Of a DNA stretch of 64,000 bases, positions 61,967 through 64,000 are shown piece after piece; within the stretch, counting starts at the first letter, position 1, and each line of letters opens with the position of its first letter. The notes under the pieces are model-generated. The model was not told the origin of the DNA. It saw only the letters and a list, made by a program, of their open reading frames with translations, and made no database searches. The stretch lies in assembly GCF_003966265.1 (NCBI RefSeq), contig NZ_RXNV01000011.1, forward strand, positions 62,001 through 126,000, read 5' to 3'. The position numbers and the translations under genes are program-made. The stretch comes from Shewanella atlantica. Its GTDB lineage: Bacteria > Pseudomonadota > Gammaproteobacteria > Enterobacterales > Shewanellaceae.

Positions 61967-62314
61967 GAAAGCACCCAAAAGTTATCTAGTATCACTAATC
62001 CAGAAATCTGGAGTGGTCCATGCGCTAATACTCCCTCGGGAGTTTCCTTTTCTCACTCTCTGAGGAGTGATTAGTAAATGCCTCTTTCACCGCAATAAAA
62101 CATCTGCACGAGTTAGATTCACCATCCCTTAATAAACGGGCTTAGAATAAGACAAGCCCGGATTATATAAGTTCACCAGTTATCAATAAAGAGAAAACAA
62201 TCTAGAAACAATTTTAACAGGCATAAGTAAAAAAAATGTCGAATGGGATAACCCATTCGACATTCTCAAACTCATCAATCACAAAAGTATTTGTGATCGT
62301 TATACCTACTGGTA
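61967..62314. other. Intergenic region between tex and the sulfatase gene
   Basis: The 348 bp hold the tex terminator and two short hairpins (ACTCC-CTC-GGGAGT near 62030 and CACTC-TCTGAG-GAGTG near 62056). The sulfatase promoter should lie here. No gene was seen. Confidence 0.5.
62229..62263 (-). terminator. Rho-independent terminator of tex
   Basis: A 12 bp stem ATGTCGAATGGG / CCCATTCGACAT with a 4 nt loop, followed on the minus strand by a run of seven Ts. Confidence 0.9.
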
Positions 62315-64000
62315 TTACTTCTTCAATTTAGCAAAGGCATCGGCAAAAGCATTGCCCATGGCAGCGTTGGCTTGTTGTTTCGGCTGAGATCTATGTTGCG
62401 GCTTGCCTTTACCTTGCTGATTCGATTTAGCAGCAGGCTTAGACCCTGACTGGTTCTTTTGGTTAGATCGGCTCGCCGGCATATCACCGGCCTTCTCATC
62501 CAGACGCATGCTAAGACCGATACGCTTGCGCTCTACATCGACCTGCATCACCTTAACCTTCACCACATCACCCGCCTTAACGACGGTGTGAGGATCACTG
62601 ACAAACTTATCCGTCAGTGAAGAGATATGCACCAATCCATCCTGGTGAACGCCTACATCGACGAAGGCACCGAAGTTAGTCACATTAGTCACCACACCCT
62701 CTAAGATCATGTCGAGTTTAAGATCTTTAACCTCTTCGACACCTTCTTTAAAGGTGGCAGTCTTAAACTCACCGCGTGGATCTCGTCCGGGTTTGTCGAG
62801 CTCGGCCAGAATGTCTGTGACGGTTGGCAGACCAAATTTTTCGGTAATGAAATCCTCGGCTTTCAGGCTACGCAACAGCTCACTGTTACCCATTAGGGTG
62901 TCTACGCCCTGCTCTTTTGCCTTAGCAATAGATTCCACCAGCGAATAGGCTTCCGGATGCACAGAGGAAGCATCTAGTGGGTTATCACCATCGCTGATGC
63001 GCAAAAACCCCGCCGCTTGCTCATAGGCTTTAGGGCCTAAACGAGCAACCTTAAGTAGCTGCTTACGCTGTTTAAATTGACCATTTTCATCTCGGTAGGT
63101 GACAATATTTCTGGCTAATGTTTTATTTAATCCGGCAACTTGTGACAGCAAGGGCGCAGAAGCCATATTAAGATCGACACCGACACCGTTAACACAGTCT
63201 TCCACGACCCCTTCGAGAGACTGGGACAATTGGCTCTGACTGACATCATGTTGATACTGCCCGACTCCGATCGACTTAGGCTCGATCTTAACCAGCTCTG
63301 CGAGCGGATCTTGCAGGCGGCGGGCGATAGACACGGCGCCACGAATGGAGACATCAAGATCGGGAAATTCATTGGCGGCGAGTTCAGAGGCCGAATAGAC
63401 CGAGGCGCCCGCCTCACTCACCATAATCTTAGTTAAACCAGGTAGCTCGGCTTTCACGCTGGCGATCAGATCGCTCGCCAGCTTATCCGTCTCTCTCGAA
63501 GCGGTACCATTACCTACCGCGATTAACTCAACCTTATGCATCTTGGCAAGGTTGGCTAAGGTGCGAACAGACTTATCCCACTGGTTTTGCGGAGCATGGG
63601 GGAAGATAGTCGTATGGGCTACCAGCTTACCCGTGTTGTTCACGATTGCCACCTTCACACCACTTCTCAGGCCCGGGTCTAATCCTAACGTGGCCTTAGC
63701 TCCCGCCGGAGCAGCCATCAGAAGGTCTCCCAAGTTCTTGGCAAAAACGTTGATCGCCTCAGATTCAGCCTGCTCACGCATCTTTGCAAGAAATTCAGTT
63801 TCCATCTGAAGTGCGATCTTGATACGCCAGGTTGCCGTGACTACGGTTTTCAACCACTGATCTACCGCACTATCGGTCAGGTTAAGCTTAAAGTGCTCGG
63901 CGATGATAACGGCGCAATAGCTGCTTTGCTTGGACTCGCTGTCCGGATCGGCATTCATGCTTAAACTCAGCATCCCCTCATTGCGTCCACGTAGCATGGC
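62315..64000 (-). CDS. tex: Tex, S1-domain transcription accessory protein (5' part beyond window)
   Basis: The visible C-terminal 561 residues of an expected roughly 770. The frame is open to the window edge, so the ATG at 63997 is internal. Domains in order: end of the N-terminal helical core; YqgF/RuvC-like domain with LGLDPGLRSGVKVAIV and the following VGNGTASRETDKL; helix-hairpin-helix (NKTLARNIVTYRDENGQFKQ); S1 RNA-binding domain (EGVVTNVTNFGAFVDVGVHQ); a basic Gln/Lys-rich tail. It binds nucleic acid and influences transcription in other bacteria. Confidence 0.96.
   Translation of the reverse strand, partial: AMLRGRNEGMLSLSMNADPDSESKQSSYCAVIIAEHFKLNLTDSAVDQWLKTVVTATWRIKIALQMETEFLAKMREQAESEAINVFAKNLGDLLMAAPAGAKATLGLDPGLRSGVKVAIVNNTGKLVAHTTIFPHAPQNQWDKSVRTLANLAKMHKVELIAVGNGTASRETDKLASDLIASVKAELPGLTKIMVSEAGASVYSASELAANEFPDLDVSIRGAVSIARRLQDPLAELVKIEPKSIGVGQYQHDVSQSQLSQSLEGVVEDCVNGVGVDLNMASAPLLSQVAGLNKTLARNIVTYRDENGQFKQRKQLLKVARLGPKAYEQAAGFLRISDGDNPLDASSVHPEAYSLVESIAKAKEQGVDTLMGNSELLRSLKAEDFITEKFGLPTVTDILAELDKPGRDPRGEFKTATFKEGVEEVKDLKLDMILEGVVTNVTNFGAFVDVGVHQDGLVHISSLTDKFVSDPHTVVKAGDVVKVKVMQVDVERKRIGLSMRLDEKAGDMPASRSNQKNQSGSKPAAKSNQQGKGKPQHRSQPKQQANAAMGNAFADAFAKLKK

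Noticed and set aside
1..64000. CRISPR arrays, prophage, insertion sequences, tRNA or rRNA genes
   Set aside because: No spaced direct-repeat array, transposase, phage structural gene or tRNA cloverleaf was seen on either strand by eye; a dedicated scan could still find a small RNA.

Overview
The window reads as chromosomal DNA of a marine Shewanella-type gammaproteobacterium. The best evidence is a CymA-type tetraheme menaquinol dehydrogenase (11850-12413, minus), a men operon, the lexA-sulA pair, and a Pseudomonas/Shewanella-style cox cluster (coxB-coxA-ctaG-coxC / DUF2909 / SURF1 / CxxxC protein / ctaA / cyoE / sco). Most of it is core genome. No phage, transposase, CRISPR array, rRNA or tRNA was seen. 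The genus call rests on gene content read by eye, not on a search.

Layout. 1-4871: menD (5' cut by the window edge)-menH-menC-menE, a tightly packed menaquinone operon. 5234-9857 (minus): rpoH, then ftsX-ftsE-ftsY, where FtsY carries a 9-copy 20-residue repeat. 10295-11298: rsmD and a DUF1145 protein, separated by a heptanucleotide tandem repeat. 11299-12413: a gene-poor stretch with a decayed-looking ORF, then cymA. 12821-20813: a metal (copper/silver-type) locus with three small exported proteins, an all-HMBD metal-binding protein, a CusB adaptor with five extra 48-residue metal-binding repeats, a 39-codon small ORF and CusA. 20903-28678: a chemoreceptor, a double-VOC protein, a single-domain globin, a diguanylate cyclase, an HlyD-type protein with its DUF3302 partner, and a divergent AraC regulator. 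28755-33714: aromatic amino acid transporter, plsB, then lexA-sulA behind two SOS boxes. 34132-43203: the aa3/caa3-type cytochrome oxidase cluster with its copper and haem assembly factors, preceded by a perfect FNR/EtrA-type box. 43382-51392: a complete chemotaxis signalling cluster (STAS, CheY, CheA, CheW, triple-PAS receptor, CheR, CheB) without cheD. 51420-64000: polysaccharide deacetylase, DinF-type MATE pump, nfuA, an M14 peptidase, comF, bioH, a hydrophilic orphan, an LTA-synthase-like sulfatase and tex (5' end beyond the window).

How the parts fit. Menaquinone made by MenDHCE is the electron donor that CymA passes to anaerobic reductases, while the cox cluster is the aerobic terminal branch, plausibly switched by the FNR-type box. 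Cox11/CtaG and Sco deliver copper to the oxidase, whereas CusBA and its satellites remove excess copper or silver. The chemotaxis cluster beside cox has a receptor with only cytoplasmic PAS sensors, which suggests redox, oxygen or energy taxis.

The most unusual theme is repeated in-frame tandem duplication inside core genes: FtsY (60 bp x 9), CusB (144 bp x 5), the PAS receptor (390 bp x 3) and a second cytochrome c domain in CoxB. There are also several intergenic repeats, including a palindromic element found twice, each copy about 15 bp after a stop codon. I did not find a wholly new system. The best candidates for a second look are the expanded CusB locus with its coupled small ORF, and the paired palindromic elements.
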